Shown in pieces: positions 26,795 through 36,004 of a DNA stretch of 64,000 nt. The stretch is from assembly GCF_014697355.1 (NCBI RefSeq), contig NZ_JACJRQ010000022.1, positions 1 to 64,000 on the forward strand. The letters are read 5' to 3'. The notes beneath the pieces were generated by a model, which was given only the letters and a program-made list of their open reading frames with translations, had not been told where the DNA came from and searched no databases. Origin of the DNA: Nostoc calcicola FACHB-3891 (lineage in GTDB: Bacteria; Cyanobacteriota; Cyanobacteriia; Cyanobacteriales; Nostocaceae). Within the stretch, counting starts at the first letter, position 1. Each line of letters starts with the position of its first letter. The translations under genes were made by a program, and so were the position numbers.

Positions 26795-26826
26795 ATAAAA
26801 GCCTAGCAAAGTCTAGGCTTTTATTA
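26795..26826 (+). terminator. Intrinsic terminator of the amidohydrolase gene
   Basis: A perfect 13-bp stem (AATAAAAGCCTAG with CTAGGCTTTTATT) around a 6-base CAAAGT loop, rich in T at the 3' side. It lies 238 bases after the stop codon, because the type A element apparently inserted between gene and terminator. Confidence 0.8.
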
Positions 26827-26953
26827 TGGGGTAAGCAAGGAATTGATGATGCGCTGATTCAGCCATACTCTGGGCATTCGTCCCGGCAATCACTGGAAGT
26901 TTAAGTAGGTCTGTCTGTCAATGCCCAATGCCCAATGCCCAATGCCCAATGAC

Positions 26954-27517
26954 TCATTTTTTATATAAACTGCGATATTCCCAAGGATTGACGAATTTAG
27001 TATCACTCCAAACGCCAAGCTTTTGTTCTTTGGCTTGTGCTTCGGCTTGTTGAACTAAATCTTTACTAGGACATTTGTTTAAATAAGGACGATACACTTT
27101 TGCTAAGCCTTCCTGCAACAACACCTGTTGTATAAACGTGCCATTTTTTAAACGAACTTCTGCAACTTTACGCCCATAGCGATCGCTATCAGTAATATTC
27201 AAAGTCACGCGTTCCCCTCCTTGCTGCACGAGTTGTTGCACGCGTTCTTGAGCTTTTACACCCCAACTGAATTGATTGCGATCGCTACTACTTTTACTCT
27301 GCTTTTCTTTATTAGTATGAGCTATTTCTGGCGCATCAACACAAGCAAACCGCACAGTAACATTTTTCCCATTAGCATCTTTTACTACTAAAGTATCACC
27401 ATCGCTCACTCGTGCAACCACATCTCCAGAATTAATCAAGCGATCGCAGCCCATCAAACCCAAAATTATGATAGTTGCACAAAGCCAAAATCCCACTACT
27501 TTACTTAATTTTTCCAT
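26954..27517 (-). CDS. Thermonuclease (staphylococcal nuclease-like) lipoprotein
   Basis: A 187-residue protein with a lipoprotein signal (lipobox LMGC, Cys24) and an SNase domain from about residue 33: ARVSDGDTLVV, VRFACVDAPEI (catalytic Arg and calcium-binding acid region), DRYGRKVAEV (Arg), and GLAKVYRPY. The domain extends to residue ~180 with AQAKEQKLGVWSD. It should be a calcium-dependent extracytoplasmic nuclease. It is preceded by the next minus-strand gene at a 189-base spacing full of repeats, so it is probably expressed alone. Confidence 0.93.
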   Translation of the reverse strand: MEKLSKVVGFWLCATIIILGLMGCDRLINSGDVVARVSDGDTLVVKDANGKNVTVRFACVDAPEIAHTNKEKQSKSSSDRNQFSWGVKAQERVQQLVQQGGERVTLNITDSDRYGRKVAEVRLKNGTFIQQVLLQEGLAKVYRPYLNKCPSKDLVQQAEAQAKEQKLGVWSDTKFVNPWEYRSLYKK

Positions 27518-27706
27518 ATAAACTTACCAAATTAGAGGTCAAAGCCCTTCGCTGGGGAAAAGGTTAATGGTTCGACAAGCTCACCAACCGGGAAAAGGGA
27601 AACATAAACCCCATATTTTAATATAGGGGCTTGTAATATAAAATACAATTTCGGGGCTTGTATCCGTTTACCCCTTCCCCTTTACCCCTTGCCCTTTGCC
27701 TCTTGC

Positions 27707-28270
27707 CTATTCCCTGCTATAACTTTTGATATGCTTTCCGAGAGATTGCAAACATATCTGAATTTTTGTATCTATTAATTGATTATCAAAAGGCAATCGT
27801 TCGCCAGTCACCCAAGCTTCTTGAGGTTGACACTGATATATTCTGCGGGGTGAATCATTTAAATAATCATCAGCCGTGCGATTGTGTTTTCTCTTGGCAC
27901 GATTTAGAAGTAGCTTCAAAATCTTTTCTGTTTCCTGTGGCTTTAATTCTGATGCCGTTCCATAAAAATACAAACCATCTGCCGTACCTTCATAAACACT
28001 CGAATTAAAAATAGCGATCGCTACCTTCCCACCATTGCTATATAAATTCTGCGAATGCTTCGACTCAATAGCCGAACTCCAATAAATATTGCACTTTTCA
28101 TCATAGGCAAAAAATACAGGTGATACCCAAGGATAACCATCAAAAGAACAAGTAGACAAACTGCAATAAATATTATTTTCCATCATCCTAAATCCTTTCG
28201 CGATCGCTTCTGGATTTTGGAAATCAATTGTATTCACCCATCGATTCGTAACACTCGCAGATTCCAACAT
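27707..28270 (-). CDS. Pyridoxamine 5'-phosphate oxidase-like (PPOX/FMN-binding split-barrel) protein
   Basis: A 187-residue cytosolic protein. NIYCSLSTCSFDGYPWVSPV, FFAYDEKCNIYWSSAIESKH and SQNLYSNGGKVAIAIFNSS follow the strand pattern of flavin-binding split barrels, where the S/T..G.P...P strand and the 'WxS' strand line the FMN or F420/haem site. The C-terminal region is helical (KLLLNRAKRKHNRT). It is not the PdxH enzyme itself (no PdxH C-terminal signature); substrate and cofactor are unknown. Confidence 0.8.
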   Translation of the reverse strand: MLESASVTNRWVNTIDFQNPEAIAKGFRMMENNIYCSLSTCSFDGYPWVSPVFFAYDEKCNIYWSSAIESKHSQNLYSNGGKVAIAIFNSSVYEGTADGLYFYGTASELKPQETEKILKLLLNRAKRKHNRTADDYLNDSPRRIYQCQPQEAWVTGERLPFDNQLIDTKIQICLQSLGKHIKSYSRE

Positions 28271-28275
28271 AACCC

Positions 28276-28331
28276 TCCAAAAAACTCTGCGCCCCTTTGC
28301 GCTTTCCTTTGCGTCCCTTTGCGTTTCAAAA
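28276..28331. repeat. CTTTGCG-type dispersed repeat
   Basis: CTCTGCGCCCCTTTGCGCTT then TCCTTTGCGTCCCTTTGCG fills the spacer between two minus-strand genes. The same sequence type forms the core of the element at 10457-10571 and appears inverted near 53120-53168. It is non-coding. Confidence 0.7.
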
Positions 28332-28335
28332 CATT

Positions 28336-29661
28336 TTAAAGTTGATTCCGCGCCTTCAATTGCAGATATCGTTCAACCAACTCATCCGCAATCTGATTCG
28401 CTGGTGCATCTAATACTAATACACCCTTTTGTTTCAGCTGAGCAAATGCCACTTGTCGCTGCGCCAATAAATCTAACGCCACTGCACGCACATAAGCACC
28501 TGTAACATTTTCACTAAAAGTGTGTGCCAAACGATCGACTTGCGGATCTCCCAGAGTCACGCAAAATGGCAGATAGCGCGGTGCTAACTTAGAAAGTGCA
28601 GCCAGCAATTCCATAGAAGCCGTCACATCAACCAAGTCAGTAATCACCACCACCAGCGCCCTGCGAGTTTGTCGCTGCACAAGATTTGTCACCGCACCCA
28701 AATAATCAGATTCAAATAACACTGGTTGAATGGGAGTCAGCTTATCAATTAGCTGATTCAAATGAAGTTGACCGCGTTCTGGGGGAATCCACGTATGCAT
28801 CTGGCGGTCAAATACACCAACACCAACGCGATCGCTGCGATGCAATCCCGCCAAAGCTAAAGATAAAGTTGCATTCAAACCCCAATCAAATCGCTGCAAA
28901 CCCTGGACTTTTGCTGTCATCAACCTGCCGCGATCGAGTAAAATCAGCAAAGTTTGTTCCTGTTCTGGTTCCAGCACCCTCACCAATGGCGGTGAGTTAC
29001 CATAAGCACCAACTCGACGGGCGGTAGCTTTCCAATCAATAAACCGCAAATCGTCACCAGTGCGATAATTCCGCAATTCGGCAAACTCTGTACCGATACC
29101 CGTTCGCCTAGCTTGGCGCATTGCTCCCGATGATTGTAGCGTCAGGCGAATTGTCAGCGATCGCAACCCAATTAAATCAGGATAAACTTTCACCGGCAAA
29201 CTTTGTAAAATCTGGCGATCGTCCCAAGCTAATCCCCAAAGTCCCAATTGTCTGACTTGAATATTTCCCCAAGGGAATTCTCCCCGTTGTGTCGGGTTAA
29301 CAGTATAAGTTAATTCCTGGGTGCTGTTACTGGGAATAATCGCGTCGAGTGCAGGTGTAGATACACCAAAACCTGTTGGGCAATAATCACGGATTTGAAT
29401 TTGGGCGTTGGCATTTTGTGAAGTAATTTTTAATACAACTTGGTTGTCCCGCCCAATGGATAACCGTGGCGGTAATTCGCGGGTGATTTGCACGCGATAA
29501 CGCCGTACCCGTGAACCATCCACAACCATTAATAGGAGAACTAGGACATCAAATAGCAGAGTGATGACGATGCTTGCTCTAATGCCCAGAAAAAGGGATA
29601 GGATGAGGGCGATCGCAATTCCTAGTGTCAATAAAAAATAAACTCGTCTTGCTGGAACCAT
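28336..29661 (-). CDS. DUF58 domain-containing membrane protein
   Basis: A 441-residue protein with two N-terminal membrane helices (residues ~8-25 and 28-46). A beta-rich region resembling a transglutaminase-associated immunoglobulin-like fold follows. The DUF58 core has the signature YRTGDDLRFIDWKATARR, and the following EQEQTLLILLDRGRLMTAK stretch is like a VWA metal-site strand. Family members often sit with a MoxR AAA ATPase and a transglutaminase gene; neither is present here. Function is unknown. It is the last gene before an 85-base gap to the C1 protease gene on the same strand. Confidence 0.9.
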   Translation of the reverse strand: MVPARRVYFLLTLGIAIALILSLFLGIRASIVITLLFDVLVLLLMVVDGSRVRRYRVQITRELPPRLSIGRDNQVVLKITSQNANAQIQIRDYCPTGFGVSTPALDAIIPSNSTQELTYTVNPTQRGEFPWGNIQVRQLGLWGLAWDDRQILQSLPVKVYPDLIGLRSLTIRLTLQSSGAMRQARRTGIGTEFAELRNYRTGDDLRFIDWKATARRVGAYGNSPPLVRVLEPEQEQTLLILLDRGRLMTAKVQGLQRFDWGLNATLSLALAGLHRSDRVGVGVFDRQMHTWIPPERGQLHLNQLIDKLTPIQPVLFESDYLGAVTNLVQRQTRRALVVVITDLVDVTASMELLAALSKLAPRYLPFCVTLGDPQVDRLAHTFSENVTGAYVRAVALDLLAQRQVAFAQLKQKGVLVLDAPANQIADELVERYLQLKARNQL

Positions 29662-29746
29662 TTTTTCAGGTGAGGAATACTATATATTGTTGTTGAGTTA
29701 GGATATGAGACAGCTTTCTCCAAAGGTAAATAGAATAATTTTATTC

Positions 29747-32356
29747 TTACCTCGAAGAATTTTTAGGTTGGTTAGGTGTCCGCGCACCGCCCAAATTAGA
29801 CGCCCAGTTATTCGCTCCTAATCCAAATTTTCCTGTCTCAAACCACTCAGATTTTAGCAGCGACCACCAATCATCCGTCAGCCCTTGCAACACATAGTCA
29901 TAGGGAAGCCAACCATAACCCCCTTCGCCCCAATTCCTTCCCCAAGAATTTCTGATGAGCAATGCCCCTTTTGACTGTTTACCATCGGCATTTTCTATTA
30001 GCTTATGGTCATCGTAGCCAACTGCAACAGCAGCATGGCCTCCTTTTACTTTATCTTGTTCAAGCGGATAAGGAATATGACCTTTTGGGTTTGAATTGTC
30101 GTCAATGGAATAATATAAAGTAAATCCGAAGGCACAGGGAATGCCAGTAGCTAAACCTGTTTTAACTCGCACTAGCAATAGATCGTTTGAAGTACCTGTT
30201 GGATTCAGGCGGAAGTATTTCAGCGCTTGATAATTTTGTGCAAACGAGTAGCAAAAGGGACTTGGTTCTCGATCGAACTTATCTTCTTCATAAGGCCAAT
30301 ACTCTTCAGGAGGTACACCAAATAATGCCATTGCTTTCATTGTTTCCCGAAGTGAGGCTCCTGCATCACCTTGGCGATGCATTAAATTGCGTGTAACTTT
30401 ATAAAGGAAAAGTGGAGAAGCATCAATATGCCGATCGAAACTTTTTTTCTGAAAATATTCTATTAAGGCAATACCAGCAAATGCTGTACACGAATCTAGC
30501 GAGCCTTGGTCTTCTATGGGGGAACACCAGAAGCTTAAATCTACAAAATCTGGCATTAATAGATATACAGATCCTTGTTTTCCTATGATGGTTTTATGTA
30601 AATTTCTTGCTATTGGAAGTTGCAAATCACCCTGAATTTCTTGGTTTTTTTCCAACGTTGACGGTATACCCTTGGCATCTTTGAGAATTTCAATAGTTGT
30701 TTTAAAATTATTGTATTGATTACCTGGAATATTTTTATGAATTTTTAAATTGACTTTTTCGGAATCTTCAATAGATTTAAATACTTCATTTATTTTATTT
30801 ATAGATTTAGATATAATATTCGTAATAATTTCATTTTCTTCAGTAATATTTTGTTGCTGTTTTTTATCTTTTATTTTCTTCAAAGCTTTTTTTAAATTTA
30901 AAATTATTGAAAGAGCTAAAGGTAAGGATAGCGGGTTGATATCCCAGTCTTTTAAAAAATCTTTTTTCTGCTCTTTTTTTGGAAAAATACCATAATTTTC
31001 CATCACAGACATCAGATTTTTTTCCATTTTTTCTTGTTCGTTGGGAATTTTTTCGACTAATCCAGATTTTTCAAACCGTTTATCGAGCTTTGAAAATACA
31101 TCCTTGACAGTTTGCTCCAGACTTATATGTTGAGACAAAGGGGAAATAAGTTGAGCAATTAATTTGACTAACATGTTAATCGAACGTTTCAATTCTTGCT
31201 CATCTCGATCTTTTTTAAGGTCGTCGATCTGCTCATTATTTATTTCTAGATTCCATAAATTTAAATTAATAAATGTTTCTGTTTTAAAGTCATAAAAATC
31301 TTTAAAATTCCTTCTCAATTCACTGAGTTCAAAAAGATTTAAAATGATTTCATAAAGTTGTGCAGGTATTGGTGAAGAATAAGTCAAAACTAATCGCTGG
31401 TACTGCTGTTGGTTTTTTCGCTTAACTAGGTAATGCAATAATCCCCAGGTCTGTTCACCAACAATACCATCCACGATTAGTTGATGTTTTTTCTGAAAAT
31501 TTATAACTGCTGCCTGTGTCAAAGACCCAAAATATCCCGATATAGGTCCATCAAATTCTTCTAACTCCTTCAAAGATGACTGTAGCTCTGTAACTTTCTC
31601 ATTTTTAATACCAAATGTCAGAGTTGAATTAGGTACATTTTTTGAGTTATTATTTTCTGTTATAGATAGATCGGGTGGATTTGTTGACTGATTATCTCCT
31701 GGTAGAATAGCTTTTGTCACTTTTGTTGAGATTAAATTTTTTGTTGCATCATAATTATTGGCAGCTAATTTTTCTAAAATTTCGTTTAACTTAAAAATTG
31801 TTATACAATCTACAATATTATCAATATTATCATTTGTATTACTTGGTTTTTGATATATCTCCTTAAAATACTTGACGGCTGCTTGAGTAAATTCTCCAAA
31901 GTAACCGTGTTCAATGTAGGAACTTTTATCTATTTCAAAAGCTAACTTTAAATTTTCCAGAGAGTCGATAAAATCATCAAATATATCTTTATCTTTTGGC
32001 TGTTCCAAATAATTAATATACTCGTAAAGTTTGAGTAATTTTAGCTGCAAATCATACACTTCATAGCCTAAACTTCCATAGCTTAAAAAAAATTCTTCTT
32101 TCAAGACTTTGGTTTTGATGAATTTTAAATTTCCACTCATTGATGTGCTGAGTTCATCAATTTCTTCGGGAGTCAGTGAATTAGGATTTTTCAGGTTGTC
32201 TAAAGCATTGACAATTTTCTCGAAAATGGTTTGTATGTCAGTGGTTATTTGTATATCCTGGGCTTTAATCTTTAACCTCTGATTGATTTCCCCTATCTGA
32301 TAATCTCTCACATCAGGGTAGTCTGGTATCCAACCTGTTCCTTTTTTATCCACCAT
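29747..32356 (-). CDS. Papain-like (C1) cysteine peptidase with peptidoglycan-binding domains
   Basis: An 869-residue multidomain protein. It opens with GWIPDYPDVRDYQ, a propeptide-like start common in bacterial C1 proteases. Residues ~150-175 (HGYFGEFTQAAVKYF) and ~250-310 (KVTELQSSLKEL, GYFGSLTQAAVINFQKKHQ, VDGIVGEQTWGLL) are PG_binding_1 modules, followed by a long coiled, Lys-rich helical region. The C-terminal protease has Cys623 (SLDSCTAFAG), His774 (KGGHAAVAVGYDD) and Asn803 (IRNSWGRNWGEGGYGW). There is no obvious signal peptide. It lies 77 bases downstream of the TIR-WD40 gene on the same strand, so the two may be co-transcribed. Its AT-rich codon use in the middle region differs from the ends. 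Confidence 0.88.
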   Translation of the reverse strand: MVDKKGTGWIPDYPDVRDYQIGEINQRLKIKAQDIQITTDIQTIFEKIVNALDNLKNPNSLTPEEIDELSTSMSGNLKFIKTKVLKEEFFLSYGSLGYEVYDLQLKLLKLYEYINYLEQPKDKDIFDDFIDSLENLKLAFEIDKSSYIEHGYFGEFTQAAVKYFKEIYQKPSNTNDNIDNIVDCITIFKLNEILEKLAANNYDATKNLISTKVTKAILPGDNQSTNPPDLSITENNNSKNVPNSTLTFGIKNEKVTELQSSLKELEEFDGPISGYFGSLTQAAVINFQKKHQLIVDGIVGEQTWGLLHYLVKRKNQQQYQRLVLTYSSPIPAQLYEIILNLFELSELRRNFKDFYDFKTETFINLNLWNLEINNEQIDDLKKDRDEQELKRSINMLVKLIAQLISPLSQHISLEQTVKDVFSKLDKRFEKSGLVEKIPNEQEKMEKNLMSVMENYGIFPKKEQKKDFLKDWDINPLSLPLALSIILNLKKALKKIKDKKQQQNITEENEIITNIISKSINKINEVFKSIEDSEKVNLKIHKNIPGNQYNNFKTTIEILKDAKGIPSTLEKNQEIQGDLQLPIARNLHKTIIGKQGSVYLLMPDFVDLSFWCSPIEDQGSLDSCTAFAGIALIEYFQKKSFDRHIDASPLFLYKVTRNLMHRQGDAGASLRETMKAMALFGVPPEEYWPYEEDKFDREPSPFCYSFAQNYQALKYFRLNPTGTSNDLLLVRVKTGLATGIPCAFGFTLYYSIDDNSNPKGHIPYPLEQDKVKGGHAAVAVGYDDHKLIENADGKQSKGALLIRNSWGRNWGEGGYGWLPYDYVLQGLTDDWWSLLKSEWFETGKFGLGANNWASNLGGARTPNQPKNSSR

Positions 32357-32433
32357 GATTTTCTCGAAATATTCTTCTTGTTATGTTTATCTGGCTTGAG
32401 AGTAATTTTTATGCAAAATAATATTAAGTTAAA

Positions 32434-35178
32434 TCAAGAACCGCTTTGAGTTATAACACCATCACAAACAGAGTTTTCTAGATCGGTAACATTGCTTTGA
32501 CTCTTCGGGTTATTAATTAGATAAAATTGTAACCAATTACACCCTCGTTTCAGTAAGCTGTTGATAGTGAGATTTTGGACATCCCAGACGATCGCTCTAC
32601 GATCTTTGCTACCGGAGACGAGATACTTGCTATCAGGGCTAAAACTGATGCCATTAACTTCAGCAGTGTGCCCAGTCAGAGTCGTAATCAAGCTACCATC
32701 TTTGTGCCAGAGTTTCACCGTGTTGTCGTCACTGGCGGTGGCAATTATCTGGCCGTCTGGGCTGAAAATTGCCTGCCAAATACTAGCAGTATGCCCATCA
32801 AGGCTGGCTATTTCACCACCTTCAAGTTGCTGGAGTTTGACTTTTTTATCCACAGCAACGGCAATCGTTTTGCCGTCGGGGCTAAAACTGACGCTACGCA
32901 CTGGCGCGTCATAGTTGAAAATTTTAATTTGCTTACCCTTGAGATCCCAGAGTTTCACGGTATTGTTCTCACTGGCGCTGGCAATTATTTTGCCGTCAGG
33001 ACTGAAACTCACGTCATAAACAGAGTTTTTATGGTTCATGGTGTGAAGCAGTTTACCCTGAAGATTCCAGAGTTTTACGGTCTTATCTCCACTGGCGGTG
33101 GCAATTGTTTGCCCATCAGGACTGAAACTCACCTTATAAACGTAATCGTCATGTTTTAGGGTATGAAGCACTTGACCCTGAAGATTCCAGACTTTCGCCG
33201 TAAAATCATAATCACCAGTAGCGATCGCCTGACCATTAGGGCTGAAAGTGACATCCAAGATTCCATTCTTATTGCCCTTGAGGGAATCGATCTCCCTACC
33301 CTGGCGATCCCAAAGTTTTACGGTGTTGTCATCACTTGCAGTGGCAATGGTTTTACCGTCAGGTGAGAAGCTGACATGGTTAACACTATCCCCATGTCCG
33401 GTGAGTAGAGTCAACCGAGTATCATAATTAATTTGCCAGAGTTTCGCTGTATTATCTTGACTAGCAGAGGCAAGGATGTAGCCATCGTGGCTGAAACTTA
33501 CGCTATTGACTGCACTACTATGCGCTGCAAATTTCGAGAGTTGCTGACCCTTTAGATTCCAAAGTGTTACAGTGCGATCGCCATTAGCTGTAGCCAGGAT
33601 TTGACTATCGGGGCTGAAACTGATGCCATAGATCGTATTAGTTTGTCCGTTAATAGTTGTGATTTCCTTACCATCAACAGGATTCCAGAGTTTGACTGTA
33701 TTATCGTAACTACCAGAGGCTAGGATGCGACCATTGGGGCTGAAACTCACGCTAGTAACTGTGGATTTATGCCCTTTTAGCGTTTTGATTTCTTTACCGT
33801 CCAGATTCCAGAGTTTGACTGTATTATCGTAACTGCCAGAGGCAAGAGTACCACCGTCAGGACTAAAACTGATACTATAAACCGCGCCTGTATGGTTACT
33901 AAGAATTTTAATTTCCTTTCCGTCTGAGTTCCAGAGTCTCACCGTATTGTCATCACTGCCCGTAGCAAGGGTTTTGCCATCAGGGCTAAAATTCACAGCC
34001 CGGACTCCAGCATTATGCCCCTTGAGGGTTTTAAGTTGCTTGCCTTCTTTGCTCCAGAGTTTCGCCGTTTTGTCTAAACTAGCCGAAGCAAGTGTTTGAC
34101 TATCAGGACTGAAGCTCACACTAATGACATCAGCTTGATGTTCTTTGAGAGTGTGCAGCAATTCACCATCTTTGTTCCAGAGTTTCACCGTCTTGTCTGC
34201 ACTAGCAGTGGCTAACAACTCGCCATCGGGACTGAAACTGACGCTTTGGATAAAACTGCTGTGTCCCTGGAGGCGTGAGCGTTCTCTTACCCAATAAATC
34301 GCCTGTCCCAACACAGTCATCACTTCTGCCCGTTCCTCACTTGGAATCGTGATTTTGGCTTTCTCTAGTTCTTTGAGTTTCTTCCCCGCTTTTAAACCTT
34401 CTATTAAGGCATCAATGGTATCTCTATTCGCGGTAAAATGTGCATCTGAGGCTGAAATTAGAGCTTGAAGTTCCGATTTTTGTGCTTTTATCCGCAGGCG
34501 ATCGGCTTCTTTCCAACCAATTGCTGCAAAAACAGCCAATCCTGTTGAAATCACAAACCCTGAAGTCAAAGCAATTACTCTTGTTCTGTAACGTGCCCTT
34601 TGGGCTTTGCGACTTTCACCGATGTATTCTTTTTGAGTTAGTGTTGGAAAAGGGTTTTTGCCCGCTCCTTTGGTAAACCACTGTTCTGCTTCTTCTAGTT
34701 GGCTACCTTGCAACAAGTAGCTACTGTTGCGTTTTTTTCGATCCCACTCCAAGGCCAGCATCAGGAAGCGGGTATGCTCTTTCACATGAGCTAAATCAGT
34801 ATCAAGCGCTTCGATTAATAATTTCAAAGCTGTATTGAAATCATTACTTTCCTGGAAGAAAATATAGTTAAATTTGGCCAATTCGGAATTAACACCTGTA
34901 GCATCCTGCCACACAATTGGCACCAAACGTTTATTATGCTTGAGGGCGTGTGCAATCTCTTCACCGCAGACTTCAGAAGCAACTGAATTCGGGCTAATAA
35001 TAAAGATAAAATTATCAGCGGCTTCGATTCCTTCATAAATTTCTTTGCGCCAATCTGCCGTAGACGGAATTCCCTCCCAGTCTACCCAGACTTCTCGTTT
35101 CTGCTGGTTGAGCGCTTCATACAGCCTTTTAACAAACTCTTTATCTTTGCGGGAGTAAGAAATAAACGCTTCAGTCAT
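32434..35178 (-). CDS. TIR domain protein with membrane segment and 14 WD40 repeats
   Basis: A 914-residue protein. Residues 1-125 are a TIR domain (EAFISYSRKDKEFVKRLYEA, VWVDWEGIP, FIFIISPNSVASEVCGEEI); Glu74 sits where TIR NADases carry their catalytic glutamate. A helical linker follows, with a membrane segment at about 203-222 (ALTSGFVISTGLAVFAAIG). From about residue 305 come fourteen WD40 repeats (SVSFSPDGELLATASADKTV type), enough for two seven-bladed propellers. Such proteins are thought to sense a signal through the propeller and deplete NAD or scaffold a response through TIR. It is probably in one transcript with the C1 protease downstream. The cognate trigger is unknown. Confidence 0.93.
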   Translation of the reverse strand: MTEAFISYSRKDKEFVKRLYEALNQQKREVWVDWEGIPSTADWRKEIYEGIEAADNFIFIISPNSVASEVCGEEIAHALKHNKRLVPIVWQDATGVNSELAKFNYIFFQESNDFNTALKLLIEALDTDLAHVKEHTRFLMLALEWDRKKRNSSYLLQGSQLEEAEQWFTKGAGKNPFPTLTQKEYIGESRKAQRARYRTRVIALTSGFVISTGLAVFAAIGWKEADRLRIKAQKSELQALISASDAHFTANRDTIDALIEGLKAGKKLKELEKAKITIPSEERAEVMTVLGQAIYWVRERSRLQGHSSFIQSVSFSPDGELLATASADKTVKLWNKDGELLHTLKEHQADVISVSFSPDSQTLASASLDKTAKLWSKEGKQLKTLKGHNAGVRAVNFSPDGKTLATGSDDNTVRLWNSDGKEIKILSNHTGAVYSISFSPDGGTLASGSYDNTVKLWNLDGKEIKTLKGHKSTVTSVSFSPNGRILASGSYDNTVKLWNPVDGKEITTINGQTNTIYGISFSPDSQILATANGDRTVTLWNLKGQQLSKFAAHSSAVNSVSFSHDGYILASASQDNTAKLWQINYDTRLTLLTGHGDSVNHVSFSPDGKTIATASDDNTVKLWDRQGREIDSLKGNKNGILDVTFSPNGQAIATGDYDFTAKVWNLQGQVLHTLKHDDYVYKVSFSPDGQTIATASGDKTVKLWNLQGKLLHTMNHKNSVYDVSFSPDGKIIASASENNTVKLWDLKGKQIKIFNYDAPVRSVSFSPDGKTIAVAVDKKVKLQQLEGGEIASLDGHTASIWQAIFSPDGQIIATASDDNTVKLWHKDGSLITTLTGHTAEVNGISFSPDSKYLVSGSKDRRAIVWDVQNLTINSLLKRGCNWLQFYLINNPKSQSNVTDLENSVCDGVITQSGS

Positions 35179-36004
35179 CTAAATTATCTAGAAATACTTC
35201 ATAAAATTTTAGAAAAACACTGCCTGTTTACTATCTAGGAAAAAAATATATTCTTTCTAAAAAGAATTAGTTAATGCAAATTTATTATATAGTTTGGATT
35301 GTCTTACTATATGATTGCTTCTGCGATCGCACTTTACTTAAAAACGAAAATTAACTATTTTGATACAAAGCTTCAAATAGATGTTCAAATGACGGCAACT
35401 TTATAGTTAAAAATTAGGTTATGCCAAGCTGCACATTATTTTGACCCCTCCCAACCTCACCGATGCCTTGGGGAGGTGTCGCAGGGGGTTTCTATGCGTC
35501 TTCATAAATAATTGGTATTATATCAAGTCCGGTTAATTACTTATGATTAACGCATCTGTGCAAAAACCCCAAAAGCCTCTTTCCCCCTGCCCCCTGCCCC
35601 CTGCTCCCTGCTCCCCTGCCATCTAAATGATAAGTCTTTAACCGGACACGATATTAGTGAGTCGCCAAACCCATCCTCACACCTGCCTTCCTCCGTGCCC
35701 TTGTGGCTGAAAAGTATTTTATTTAACCCTACAGAGAACTTAGACCAGTAGCTAGCCTGCACAAAAGCCAAGGAAGAACAAAACTGTGTTGGCACAGAGA
35801 ACACAAAGTTAAAAGTTGAAATAGGTAAATTTTTGACTACTAGATGTTAATTGCTAATGACTAAGAACTTCTTGAGAAGTTAGGATAAAATTATCATCCA
35901 ACTTCAGTTGAGATATTTGCTGTTTCACAAGGCAAAAGCATCAAACGGCAACGGTGCTGCCGTCAATTTCTACCCATTGCGACTAAATATCAATTACTAA
36001 ACCC
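35179..36004. other. 826-base gap between the TIR gene and a repeat-rich gene
   Basis: No supportable gene. It contains CCCTCCCAACCTCACCGATG-like repeat DNA near 35445-35500, a palindromic element at 35520-35654, and AT-rich sequence with promoters for the divergent neighbours. The open frame at 35547-35804 runs through the element and is not called. Confidence 0.5.
35520..35654. mobile_element. Small palindromic element (type E)
   Basis: A 135-bp element with 17-bp imperfect terminal inverted repeats ATATCAAGTCCGGTTAA (35520-35536) and TTAACCGGACACGATAT (35638-35654), enclosing CCCCCTGCCCCCTGCT-type repeats. A single end, TTAACCGGACATGATAT, occurs alone at 60877-60893 beside the broken DUF3368 gene. 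It is non-coding. Confidence 0.7.

Noticed and set aside
32561..33366. Plus-strand frames opposite the WD40 repeats
   Set aside because: Antisense shadows of a repeated coding sequence with low-complexity content.
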